Part shown: piece after piece, positions 53,065 to 61,452 of the stretch
Numbering within the stretch: the stretch's first letter is position 1
Layout: each line of letters starts with the position of its first letter
Source of the DNA: Pseudomonas tensinigenes
GTDB taxonomy: Bacteria; Pseudomonadota; Gammaproteobacteria; Pseudomonadales; Pseudomonadaceae
Length of the DNA stretch: 64,000 nucleotides
Assembly (NCBI RefSeq): GCF_014268445.2
Contig: NZ_CP077089.1
Span: 1,543,501-1,607,500 of the forward strand
Direction: 5' to 3'
The notes under the pieces: model-generated
The model's database searches: none
What the model saw: the letters and a program-made list of their open reading frames with translations, nothing else
Told to the model about the DNA's origin: nothing
Translations under genes and position numbers: made by a program

Positions 53065-53462
53065 TGTTCATCAGTCAGAACCTCCACGCCGCACTGACCC
53101 GCTCCGTACTGATCAGCCTGTTCACTTGGCGCCGCGCCGCCGATGACGACGCCCTCGATGACGACGAACGTTTCGGCTGGTGGGGCGATACCTTTCCCAC
53201 CGTCGCCGACGATCGCATCGGCTCGCGGCTATGGCTGCTGCGCCGGGTGAAACTGACCCGACAAACGCAGATGGACGCCGAGTTCTATGCCCGTGAAGCC
53301 TTGCAGTGGCTGATCGACGACGGCCACTGCAGCGCCATCGACATCATCAGCGAACGCCTCGACGCCCAGCGTCTGAACCTGCGCACGGTCCTGACCCTGG
53401 CCGACGGCGAACGTCTGGACATCAACCCCGATAACAGTTGGCAGGTGATCTATGCCGTTTGA
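53061..53462 (+). CDS. Tailocin B baseplate protein gp46-like
   Basis: A 133-residue gp46/gp25-like baseplate protein. LDDDERFGWWGDTFPTVADD, IGSRLWLLRRVKLTRQTQMD and YAREALQWLIDDGHCSAIDI are diagnostic. Two adjacent ATG codons (53061, 53064) are possible starts. Overlaps gp47 by eleven bases. Confidence 0.9.
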   Translation: MMFISQNLHAALTRSVLISLFTWRRAADDDALDDDERFGWWGDTFPTVADDRIGSRLWLLRRVKLTRQTQMDAEFYAREALQWLIDDGHCSAIDIISERLDAQRLNLRTVLTLADGERLDINPDNSWQVIYAV

Positions 53463-54498
53463 AACCCCTTCGCTGCCGGTGCTGATCAAGCGCACCCAAA
53501 GCGACCTGGCCGGCGATTCGCTGCGCCAGTCCGATGCGCAAGTGCTGGCCCGTACCCTCGGTGGCGCGGCTTATGGTCTGTACGGTTATCTCGACTGGAT
53601 TGCCGAGCAGATCCTGCCGGACAAGGCCGATGAATCGACCCTGGAGCGGATTGCCGCACTGCGCTTGAACCAGCCACGTAAACCCGCGCAAGTCGCCACC
53701 GGCAGCGTCAGTTTTACCGCGACTGCCGGCGCGGTGCTCGACGCCGATACGCTGCTGCAAACCAATGACGGTCGCACTTATAAAGTGACGGCCGCACGCA
53801 CCACGACTAATGGCAGCAACACCACCACGATTGCCGCGCTGGATGCCGGCAGTCTCGGTAATGCCGACGCCGGACTGGCACTGACACCGGTGCAGCCGAT
53901 TGCCGGTGTGGTCGGCAACAGTTTTGTGGTGCTGGCGCCGGGACTCAGTGGCGGTGTTGCGCGGGAAAGTCTGGAGTCGCTGCGCTCGCGGGTGATTCGT
54001 TCTTACCGCGTTATTCCCCATGGCGGCTCGGCCAGTGACTACGAGACCTGGGCGCTGGAAGTGCCCGGCGTGACCCGCGCCTGGTGTCGTGGCGGTTTGC
54101 TCGGACCGGGCACGGTGACGGTATTCATCATGCGTGACGAAGACCCGCAACCGGTGCCGAACGATGAGCAATTGGCGGAAGTTCAGGACTACATCGAACC
54201 GCTGCGTCCAGTGACGGCGGAAGTGCGCGTGCAACGGCCGATTCAGGTGCCGGTGGTGTATCGCTTCAAGAGCGTTAATCCGGACACCACCGCTGTGCGC
54301 GCCGCCGTTGAGGCGCAGTTGCGCGACCTGCACAACCGCGAAGCCGATCTGGGCGTGCCGTTGCTGATCAGCCATATCCGCGAAGCCATCAGCAGCGCCG
54401 GCGGTGAGTACGATCACACGCTGACCGCGCCAGCCGCTCACGTGCCCGCCGGGCAAAGCGAACTGCTGACCTTCGGAGGTTGCGTATGGGGGGCATAA
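53452..54498 (+). CDS. Tailocin B baseplate J-like protein gp47
   Basis: A 348-residue baseplate J-type wedge protein. FETPSLPVLIKRTQSDLAGD at the start, QPIAGVVGNSFVVLAPGLSG and RVIPHGGSASDYETWALEVP in the middle are typical of Mu gp47. It overlaps gp48 by 13 bases. Confidence 0.92.
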   Translation: MPFETPSLPVLIKRTQSDLAGDSLRQSDAQVLARTLGGAAYGLYGYLDWIAEQILPDKADESTLERIAALRLNQPRKPAQVATGSVSFTATAGAVLDADTLLQTNDGRTYKVTAARTTTNGSNTTTIAALDAGSLGNADAGLALTPVQPIAGVVGNSFVVLAPGLSGGVARESLESLRSRVIRSYRVIPHGGSASDYETWALEVPGVTRAWCRGGLLGPGTVTVFIMRDEDPQPVPNDEQLAEVQDYIEPLRPVTAEVRVQRPIQVPVVYRFKSVNPDTTAVRAAVEAQLRDLHNREADLGVPLLISHIREAISSAGGEYDHTLTAPAAHVPAGQSELLTFGGCVWGA

Positions 54499-55085
54499 GA
54501 ACCGCCGCGCAATATCAGGCGCAATTGCGCGCCTTGCTGCCCAGCGGCCCGGCGTGGGACCCGGAGCGCGTACCGGAACTGGAAGAGGTGCTGCAAGGCG
54601 TCGCCGTCGAACTGGCGCGCCTCGATGCCCGCGCCGCCGACCTGCTCAACGAGATGGACCCGGCCGGCGTCAGCGAACTGGTGCCGGACTGGGAACAGGT
54701 GATGAACCTGCCCGATCCGTGCCTGGGCGCCACACCGCTGTTCGATGACCGTCGTCTTGCCGTACGCCGACGCTTGCTGGCGGTCGGCAGCCAGGCCGTC
54801 GGTTACTACCTAGAAATCGCCAAAAGCCAGGGCTACCCCAACGCCACCATCACCGAACTCGAAGCCCCGCGCATGGGCCGTTCGCGTTTCGGCTCGGCGC
54901 ACTGGGGCACCTGGGAAGCGCAGTTCATGTGGACGCTCAACACCGGCGGCCGGTTGTTGCTGGGTCGGCGATTCGGTGCGAGCTACTGGGGCGAGCGTTT
55001 CGGCGTCAACCCGGGCTCGGCGCTGGAATGCCTGATTCACCGCAGTGCGCCGGCGCATACCAAGGTGCACATCAATTATGACTAG
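54486..55085 (+). CDS. Tailocin B gp48-like protein (DUF2313/YmfQ)
   Basis: A 199-residue protein starting MGGIRTAAQYQAQLRALLPS with GGAGG upstream. VRRRLLAVGSQAVGYYLEIA and the C-terminal LECLIHRSAPAHTKVHINYD match YmfQ/Mu gp48, which links the baseplate to the fibres. It is the last shared baseplate gene before the fibre array. Confidence 0.9.
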   Translation: MGGIRTAAQYQAQLRALLPSGPAWDPERVPELEEVLQGVAVELARLDARAADLLNEMDPAGVSELVPDWEQVMNLPDPCLGATPLFDDRRLAVRRRLLAVGSQAVGYYLEIAKSQGYPNATITELEAPRMGRSRFGSAHWGTWEAQFMWTLNTGGRLLLGRRFGASYWGERFGVNPGSALECLIHRSAPAHTKVHINYD

Positions 55086-55098
55086 GGAGGGATGAGCC

Positions 55099-56250
55099 AT
55101 GGATTATCCGAACAGTGTGCCCAGCGCCGGCTTGGTGAATGGGAAGTTTGTCGATGAGAACCCAATGACCGGAACCCCGGGATCGCTGATCCCGGCGGAT
55201 TGGGGTAACGGAGTTACCCAGGAAATCATCAACGTGATCAATGCCGGGGGGTTGACCCCGGACGAGAAAAAATACGATCAGTTGTTGCAGGCGATTCAGA
55301 GCGTGTCGGCCAAGGGCTGGAGCCTGGATTCGGCGTTGCCGATCAGCTCTTTGCCGACCGCGACGGTGGCGACGCCGGACGGTCGTCTGGCGATCACTCC
55401 AGCAGCGGTTTCCACGGGTGGCGGGCGGGTATCGATACCGGCCGGTGTGCTGATCAGTCTTGGTCAGGAGGTGGTGACCGGGCAGTTGGGGCGTACGCGT
55501 ACGTTCACCACTCAGGTGTGGAGCAGCCCCGATCTGCTGCCAAGCTCCGGTTACTTTTTGCGGGCCCAAGTCATGGGTGGCGTGCTGACTTTTTACATGC
55601 AGCGCGGCACGGTCTATGACGCTACCCCGGAAGGATTGAAGGGCTCGGTCAATGGTGCGGCGGGTGGCGGGTTCCAGTCGACGCCACTGGATCTCTGCCT
55701 GGCTTGGGTCGTCACGGCCGGGCCGGGTTCGATACCCACTGTCAGAGCCATCTACAACCGCAGCCGGTTGTCGTGGACGCAAACGGTCAATGGCAATGGC
55801 GTGGTTTATCTGCCACTTGATCCGCATGCCCGTGCGGCGCGGCTGGTGGTGGGTAACCCGACGCCACACCCGACCGGGATTACCAGTGTGAACTTTGCGC
55901 CGACCGGATGGCTGGGGGGTAACTATTGCTACCTGAACCCGACCGTCGGTACGTCCAACAACTGGGATGGCTGGGCAACCCCCGGCGGCGCGGCGCTGAT
56001 TTTTTCCAGCAACGTGGTTAGCGATACGACGGTTTCGACATTGACCGCCAGCTTCGATCACAACGAATTGCGCTCGTTGTGGCAGGCCTATCAGGCCGAA
56101 CACACATGGGGCGCAGGCACTGCCGCCAGTGACGAATTGCTGTTCAGTATGGGGCTCAAGAATGTCGGCCCGGCCGATTACGCCAATGGCATCGCGGTCA
56201 ACTTCGCTGCTGCGGTAAACGTGAACTTTTCCTGGGAGTTGATCAGATGA
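55099..56250 (+). CDS. Tailocin B fibre 1
   Basis: A 383-residue fibre. The shared anchor is residues 1-70 (MDYPNSVPSAGLVNGKFVDE, then PGSLIPADWGNGVTQEI). The C-terminal 300 residues are beta-rich, with no Gly-rich or collar signature; FAPTGWLGGNYCYLNPT and VNVNFSWELIR are visible. ATG start after GGGAGGG. It overlaps its accessory gene by four bases, showing they are a coupled pair. The ligand is unknown. Confidence 0.88.
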   Translation: MDYPNSVPSAGLVNGKFVDENPMTGTPGSLIPADWGNGVTQEIINVINAGGLTPDEKKYDQLLQAIQSVSAKGWSLDSALPISSLPTATVATPDGRLAITPAAVSTGGGRVSIPAGVLISLGQEVVTGQLGRTRTFTTQVWSSPDLLPSSGYFLRAQVMGGVLTFYMQRGTVYDATPEGLKGSVNGAAGGGFQSTPLDLCLAWVVTAGPGSIPTVRAIYNRSRLSWTQTVNGNGVVYLPLDPHARAARLVVGNPTPHPTGITSVNFAPTGWLGGNYCYLNPTVGTSNNWDGWATPGGAALIFSSNVVSDTTVSTLTASFDHNELRSLWQAYQAEHTWGAGTAASDELLFSMGLKNVGPADYANGIAVNFAAAVNVNFSWELIR

Positions 56251-56762
56251 TCATCATTCAAGAGCTGCATCAGTTCGAGGAAGGCCTACGTCCGGCCCTG
56301 CCGTCCAGTGCCCATGATTGGGATGGAGAAAAATGGCAGTTGAATGCTTCCAGAGTTGCCGAGCTGGAACTGCAGGAGGCCGAGCAGCTGTGTTCCAAAG
56401 TCGACGCCGCTGCCGACAGCACTCGCATCGCATTGGCCGGCGACCCGCTCAAAGCCATGGAATACGCCCAGGCCGCCGCCGACGCACAGGCCTATCAGGA
56501 CGCCGGTTACCCAAAAAAGGAAGTGCCACTGTCGGTCGCTGCGTGGGTTGCCAAAGGGCGCAGCGCCAAACAAGCCGCCGAGCAGATTCTGAGCAAGGCC
56601 GATCAACTGACCGACCATCTGCTGGCGCTGCGTACGCTGCGCCTGAAGGCCAAAGCGCAGATTCGCGCACAGGCTGCCAAGGGCAACATGGATCTGGCGC
56701 GCAGCGCTGGTGACGAAGCTTTGGTCGCCATTCGCGAATTGGCCAGCGGCCTTTCCAACTAA
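56247..56762 (+). CDS. Accessory/chaperone protein of fibre 1
   Basis: A 171-residue, strongly helical protein (MIIIQELHQFEEGLRPALPS, then LKAMEYAQAAADAQAYQDAG and VAAWVAKGRSAKQAAEQILS). It does not share clear sequence with the other chaperones, but its coupled position implies that it folds or protects fibre 1. Confidence 0.7.
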   Translation: MIIIQELHQFEEGLRPALPSSAHDWDGEKWQLNASRVAELELQEAEQLCSKVDAAADSTRIALAGDPLKAMEYAQAAADAQAYQDAGYPKKEVPLSVAAWVAKGRSAKQAAEQILSKADQLTDHLLALRTLRLKAKAQIRAQAAKGNMDLARSAGDEALVAIRELASGLSN

Positions 56763-56790
56763 GCCGAAAGCCTTCGTTCAGCGTCACCCA

Positions 56791-56815
56791 AGCCCACTTC
56801 GTTGTGGGCTTTTTA
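56791..56815 (+). terminator. Terminator between fibre pairs 1 and 2
   Basis: AGCCCAC (56791-56797) and GTGGGCT (56804-56810) with a 6-base loop and a T-rich tail. It resembles the terminator between the sheath and tube genes. Confidence 0.8.
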
Positions 56816-56900
56816 TTTTCAGAAAACAGACCGTGGACAGGCACGCAGAAGACGCTGTGTCGACGCCGGTCATTTGTCATTTCAAAGGAACGAACAACCT

Positions 56901-57938
56901 ATGGATTATCCAAAAAGCGTCCCCAGCGTCGGCCTGGTCGATGGCCGCTTCGTCGATGAAAACCCGGTGGCGGGTACGCCGGGGTCTTTGATTCCGGCGG
57001 TGTGGGGAAATGCCGTCACCGAGGAAATACTCAACGTTGTCACCGGAGCGGGACTGGCGCCTGCTGAAGGTGATAACCGACAACTGCTCAAAGCCTTGCA
57101 GGCGCTGTTGGCGTTGGCCAGCCCGATGGCAACTTTAGTGACCAATGTATCGACCTCCAAAGCGTTGGCGGCAAATGAACTCGGGCTGGTGCTCGTCAAT
57201 GCGAGCAGTGGTGCGACCACCATCAGCCTGCCGCCGGCGGACCTTGCGTTAGGGGTTCGCGACGTCATAGTCCGTCGGGTCGACAACTCGACATCGCGCC
57301 TGGCAGTGCGCGCGTCGGGCACCGACAAAATCAGATTTCATACCCATCTTGTCGCAGCCGGTTATCCCTTTTTTGTACTGATGGGCTCGGGGGACTGGTG
57401 GCATCTACGCAGTGATGGCGCAGGCAACTGGTGGCCGATCGGACGCTTCGATGGCACACCGTTGGGCCGGGCTGTCTTCGAGACCACGGCACTGCTTAAC
57501 CCCGGAGGATACGGTCAGCTTAACGGCGCGGTATTCAGCCGCAGCGACTGGCCGTGGTTGTGGGATCACGCGCAGCAGTCCGGCGCCCTGACCACCGAAG
57601 CCGCGAGGGTCGGCGCAGAGGGGGGCTGGACCAGCGGAGACGGCACGTTGACCTTTCGCGGGCCGGAGGGTCGAGGTGAATTCATCAGAGTGTTCGATGA
57701 GGGGCGCGGGGCTGATGCCGGTCGCTCCATTGGAAGTTGGCAGGTCGACATGTTCCGCGCTCATCGACACGAACTCAAAAGCGACATGCTGGGCGTTCCG
57801 CTGGTGTCGGCACCGAACGCGGCGCCTGACGCCTTGTTTAATCAGGCCAACATCAGTCTTGGGTTTACCGAAAACACCGGTGGTGTCGAAACCCGCCCGC
57901 GCAACATGGCCTATCCCGGCAGGATCAAACTCATCTGA
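56901..57938 (+). CDS. Tailocin B fibre 2 (collar-type tip)
   Basis: A 345-residue fibre with the shared anchor MDYPKSVPSVGLVDGRFVDE. The middle is beta-rich (LVLVNASSGATTISLPPADL) and the tip has collar landmarks: FRGPEGRGEFIRVFDEGRGA, DAGRSIGSWQVDMFRAHRHE and a closing VETRPRNMAYPGRIKLI, resembling the collar units of the tailocin A fibre. ATG start; upstream AAAGGAA. Confidence 0.9.
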   Translation: MDYPKSVPSVGLVDGRFVDENPVAGTPGSLIPAVWGNAVTEEILNVVTGAGLAPAEGDNRQLLKALQALLALASPMATLVTNVSTSKALAANELGLVLVNASSGATTISLPPADLALGVRDVIVRRVDNSTSRLAVRASGTDKIRFHTHLVAAGYPFFVLMGSGDWWHLRSDGAGNWWPIGRFDGTPLGRAVFETTALLNPGGYGQLNGAVFSRSDWPWLWDHAQQSGALTTEAARVGAEGGWTSGDGTLTFRGPEGRGEFIRVFDEGRGADAGRSIGSWQVDMFRAHRHELKSDMLGVPLVSAPNAAPDALFNQANISLGFTENTGGVETRPRNMAYPGRIKLI

Positions 57939-57983
57939 CGCCGCTGCTCTGCGGCATTTCTCAGCCACAAAAGGAAGTGAACA

Positions 57984-58568
57984 ATGACTTATTACTATGT
58001 TGTAAACGAAGCGAACAAAGAAATGACCGGGCCTATCGAGTTGCCGATTACTCCCGGAATAGGTATTCAGGTTCCCGGCAATGTGATCGAGTTGGCGGAA
58101 CAATTGCCACCTGCTGAACCTGGCTATGCCTGGGTATGGCGCAACGGAATCGCCTCCCAACTGATCGACTTGCGCAACACGATTGTCTATTACAAAGACA
58201 CCGGCATGGCTTCCTATTGGTCGGAGTTAGGTCCATTGCCTGACTATCTGACCTCCAAGGCACGTCCCGGCGAGTACTACGTCTGGAAGAACAATGACTG
58301 GGAACTGGATCTGGAGGCGCAGCGCGCTGCCTTCGTTGCACAGGCGGAGATCGAGCGCGACAAGCGCCTGCAAGAAGTAGTCATTCGTGTAGCTCCTCTG
58401 CAATACGCTTATGAGTTGGGTGAGGCATCCAGTGATCAATTGACTGTACTGCAGGTTTGGAAACGCTATGCACTGAAGTTGGCAAATATTGAACTGCAAC
58501 CTGACTATCCATTGTCCATTGACTGGCCGGTTGCCCCTGCAAAGCTGGTTGTATCCCCCTCCGTCTGA
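57984..58568 (+). CDS. Chaperone of fibre 2
   Basis: A 194-residue tail fibre assembly protein, MTYYYVVNEANKEMTGPIEL. The helical C-terminus (AQAEIERDKRLQEVVIRVAP, then WPVAPAKLVVSPSV) resembles the orphan chaperone at 30224 (both have a WPVAP motif near the end). Confidence 0.85.
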   Translation: MTYYYVVNEANKEMTGPIELPITPGIGIQVPGNVIELAEQLPPAEPGYAWVWRNGIASQLIDLRNTIVYYKDTGMASYWSELGPLPDYLTSKARPGEYYVWKNNDWELDLEAQRAAFVAQAEIERDKRLQEVVIRVAPLQYAYELGEASSDQLTVLQVWKRYALKLANIELQPDYPLSIDWPVAPAKLVVSPSV

Positions 58569-58649
58569 CTGAACCTGCCCACTAACTGCGTTACAGGTGG
58601 CCTCGTGCTGCCGGCTCTCGGCTGCCTGTAAAAAACTGGAGACTCTGAA

Positions 58650-59576
58650 GTGGACTATCCAAAAACCGTTGCTGGTGTTGGCTTGGTCAACGGCGGCTTC
58701 GTCGATGAAAACCCCCTCGTCGGAACACCGGGATCGTTGATTCCCGCTGCGTGGGGTAACAGCGTCACGCAAGAAATTCTCAACGCGATCAAGGCCGCCG
58801 GATTGACACCGGATGAAGCCAAAACCGATCAACTGGCCACAGCTATTGGCGCACTGGTCGACTTCAAGAAACTGAAAAATACCCCGACGACTTTGAGTGG
58901 CTACGGCATCACCGATGCGGTGGGACGACTATTGGCAGTCCGGCAGATCGAGACGGTCGGGATCACGGTTTACAAGCCTAACCCTCAGGCCAAACGTATT
59001 CGTGTTCGGCTGGTGGGGGCCGGTGGATCTGGCGGCGGTTGTTCATCTGTCGCCTCCGGGAATCTACGTCTCGGTGGCGGCGGCGGATCGGGGGCCTATG
59101 CGGAGAGCCTGTTTGACGTGACGCCCCAGATGCTTGCCGGCGTGCCCGTTTCTTTGGGGGCCGGTGGAGCTGCCAGCACTACGATGGGCCTGGCAGGCGG
59201 TGGGGCGTCCTTCGGCTCCTACATGAGCGTTGCAGGAGGCAGCGGCGCACAGGTCCTGAACATCGATACGACAACCTCATCCTCGGGGTACGTTCAGGGT
59301 GGCACTGGAGGTCAAGACGCCGTGGGCGGCAACCTGGCCAATGCTCGGGGTCACACCGGTGGCTACGCAATGTTCAACGGCAATTGGGGAATGCTCTCCG
59401 GAGGCGGAGCAGCGAGTCCGTTTGACGGTGGCGGCCCCTACAGGGGCGTAAACAATCCGGGTTTCGCAGGCGTCCGAGGCTCGGGTGGCAGTGGTTCTTG
59501 TTCAACCAATGCATCCGCCTCTGTCCTTAGCGGTGTCGGCGGCAACGCCTTCTGTGAAATCTGGGAGTACGAGTAA
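58650..59576 (+). CDS. Tailocin B fibre 3 (glycine-rich tip)
   Basis: A 308-residue fibre with the anchor MDYPKTVAGVGLVNGGFVDE. From residue 115 on, the protein is a glycine-rich domain (VGAGGSGGGCSS, LRLGGGGGSGAYAE, VAGGSGAQV, GGTGGQDAVGG) closing with FCEIWEYE. It recalls the glycine-rich receptor-binding domains of T4-like gp38 adhesins. The start is GTG (58650) after GGAG; the stop overlaps the next gene by one base. Confidence 0.9.
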   Translation: MDYPKTVAGVGLVNGGFVDENPLVGTPGSLIPAAWGNSVTQEILNAIKAAGLTPDEAKTDQLATAIGALVDFKKLKNTPTTLSGYGITDAVGRLLAVRQIETVGITVYKPNPQAKRIRVRLVGAGGSGGGCSSVASGNLRLGGGGGSGAYAESLFDVTPQMLAGVPVSLGAGGAASTTMGLAGGGASFGSYMSVAGGSGAQVLNIDTTTSSSGYVQGGTGGQDAVGGNLANARGHTGGYAMFNGNWGMLSGGGAASPFDGGGPYRGVNNPGFAGVRGSGGSGSCSTNASASVLSGVGGNAFCEIWEYE

Positions 59577-60043
59577 TGGCCGTTTATGCACGGATCGAGA
59601 ACGGCGTAGTCGTCGAACGGATCGACACCGGTGACTACGCAATCAGCCAACTGTTCGCGCCGTCTTTTGTCGAGTCGATGGTGCGAGTGCCGGATGGTCA
59701 GGCGGTCGAAATCGGCGCGCCGATCAGTGAATTGCCGACAGCTGCCGACCCACTGCCCGCGCAGCAAAGTCCGGTGATCCTCGAGGCGCCGGTTGTTGCA
59801 GATCAAGCGTCTGCGGCAGCGGAACGTAACTGGCGTCAGGCATCCCTTTCAGCGACCGAATGGCTGGTCACTCGCCATCGCGATGAGCAGGAACTGGGGC
59901 GCGGAACCTTGCTCAAGGCTGCGCAATATCTGGAACTGCTCGAGTACCGACAAGCGCTGCGCGACTGGCCTGATTCGGCGCTTTTTCCCGCAGCGGATTC
60001 CCGGCCGTCAGTGCCGCTTTGGTTAGCCAGCGTGTCTGGCTGA
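59576..60043 (+). CDS. Chaperone of fibre 3
   Basis: A 155-residue tail fibre assembly protein starting MAVYARIENGVVVERIDTGD. The C-terminus ATEWLVTRHRDEQELGRGTL and YRQALRDWPDSALF are shared with the fibre 4 chaperone. It overlaps fibre 3 by one base (TAATG). Confidence 0.87.
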   Translation: MAVYARIENGVVVERIDTGDYAISQLFAPSFVESMVRVPDGQAVEIGAPISELPTAADPLPAQQSPVILEAPVVADQASAAAERNWRQASLSATEWLVTRHRDEQELGRGTLLKAAQYLELLEYRQALRDWPDSALFPAADSRPSVPLWLASVSG

Positions 60044-60073
60044 ACGTGTATTTTTCAATCAAGGAGATGAACA

Positions 60074-61000
60074 TTGGACTATCCCAAAAGTGTGCCCAGT
60101 GTCGGGCTGGTCAACGGCCAGTTTGTCGATGAGGACCCGATTGCCGGAAAACCCGGTTCGCTGATCCCGGCGACATGGGGCAACAGCGTCACGCAAGAAA
60201 TTCTCAACGTCGTTCAGGCGGCCGGGATGGCGCCGAACGAGGCATCGAACAATCAATTGGTGGCTGCGCTACGCAGTCCGGCGTTGTTCATGACCGCTCC
60301 GCAGTTCGATGGCGGACGCTCGGCGGCAACAGCCGAGTTTGTGCAGCGGGCTCTGGGCAGTCACGCCAGTGCTCGGGGGATAACCGCTGCCACACAGTTG
60401 ACCCTGGCCGATGTCGGTTGCTCGATCGGTCTGGGCGGTAATACGACTTATACAGTGACGCTTCCGGATGCGGCCGCGCCCACGGTGCCGAGCGGCGCCA
60501 CGATCAGCTTGCATTGCCGTAATAACGCACCCGTCACGGTGGCCAGTAAAACCGGTGCACAGATCAGCCCCCAAGGGGGTTATCTGGCGTCGATCGTGAT
60601 GAACAATGGTGAGAGTGCAAACTTCGTCAAAGAGGCTGGAATGTGGGTGGTGTACGGCACCGCTGCGCTGAAGTACTCGGCCAGTTACGCCGCACAGTTC
60701 GGCACCACCGGCTATCAGAAATTTCCCGGCGGTTTGATCATGCAGTGGGTGATGGGGGGATCCGATGTCAATGGCAACATGTCGGTGTCGTTGCCGATCA
60801 GGTTTCCCAATGCGGTTTTAGCGGGTGTTGCCGATGAAGGGAACCCCCCCGGTTGGGGGGGCGGCAACGTAACCGTTTGGTCATTTGATGGCAATAACTC
60901 TACAACGACGACAGCGGCCGCTCGGGTTCGAAACGTAATGGCTTCCAGTGTAAGGGCGGAGCCAGGACTTTCCGGTCGCATACTGGTTTGGGGGTACTGA
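60074..61000 (+). CDS. Tailocin B fibre 4 (TTG start)
   Basis: A 308-residue fibre with the anchor MDYPKSVPSVGLVNGQFVDE. AAAPTVPSGATISLHCRNNA lies in the shaft; the tip FGTTGYQKFPGGLIMQWVMG is related to the C-terminal domain of the tailocin A fibre. The anchor requires a TTG start at 60074, seven bases after AAGGAGA; no in-frame ATG lies nearby. Confidence 0.9.
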   Translation: MDYPKSVPSVGLVNGQFVDEDPIAGKPGSLIPATWGNSVTQEILNVVQAAGMAPNEASNNQLVAALRSPALFMTAPQFDGGRSAATAEFVQRALGSHASARGITAATQLTLADVGCSIGLGGNTTYTVTLPDAAAPTVPSGATISLHCRNNAPVTVASKTGAQISPQGGYLASIVMNNGESANFVKEAGMWVVYGTAALKYSASYAAQFGTTGYQKFPGGLIMQWVMGGSDVNGNMSVSLPIRFPNAVLAGVADEGNPPGWGGGNVTVWSFDGNNSTTTTAAARVRNVMASSVRAEPGLSGRILVWGY

Positions 61001-61002
61001 CC

Positions 61003-61443
61003 ATGGTTATTCACTTTTACGCACAGACACTCGGATTCGATCGGGTCGAAAACCCCGGTCCGGAGTTACCCGAAGGCGCCGTAGAAATCACCCAGGCGCA
61101 ATACACCGAACTGTTTGCCGGGCAGGCGAGCGGCAAAGTCATCAGCGCCAGTGCCAGTGGTCAGCCCCTTTTGACCGACCCCGTCGTTTCTCCTGCAACG
61201 CTTGCCAGCCACGAGCGCGCATGGCGCAACCATGTTCTGCAAAACACCCAGTGGTTGGTGTTTCGTGATGCCGAAGAACTGGAAGTGGGCGAGGGCACGA
61301 CTTTGCGCTCCGAGGAATTCAAACAACTATTGGCGTATCGGCAGGCACTGCGCGATTGGCCGAATGACCCGGACTTCCCGAATTTGCTTTCCCGACCCGT
61401 TGAGCCTGACTGGCTGGAAGGCTTGCTTCGGACAGACAGTTGA
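61003..61443 (+). CDS. Chaperone of fibre 4
   Basis: A 146-residue tail fibre assembly protein, MVIHFYAQTLGFDRVENPGP, with the C-terminal TQWLVFRDAEELEVGEGTTL and YRQALRDWPNDPDF shared with the fibre 3 chaperone. Starts 2 bases after the fibre 4 stop. Confidence 0.87.
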   Translation: MVIHFYAQTLGFDRVENPGPELPEGAVEITQAQYTELFAGQASGKVISASASGQPLLTDPVVSPATLASHERAWRNHVLQNTQWLVFRDAEELEVGEGTTLRSEEFKQLLAYRQALRDWPNDPDFPNLLSRPVEPDWLEGLLRTDS

Positions 61444-61452
61444 GGAACTAAC

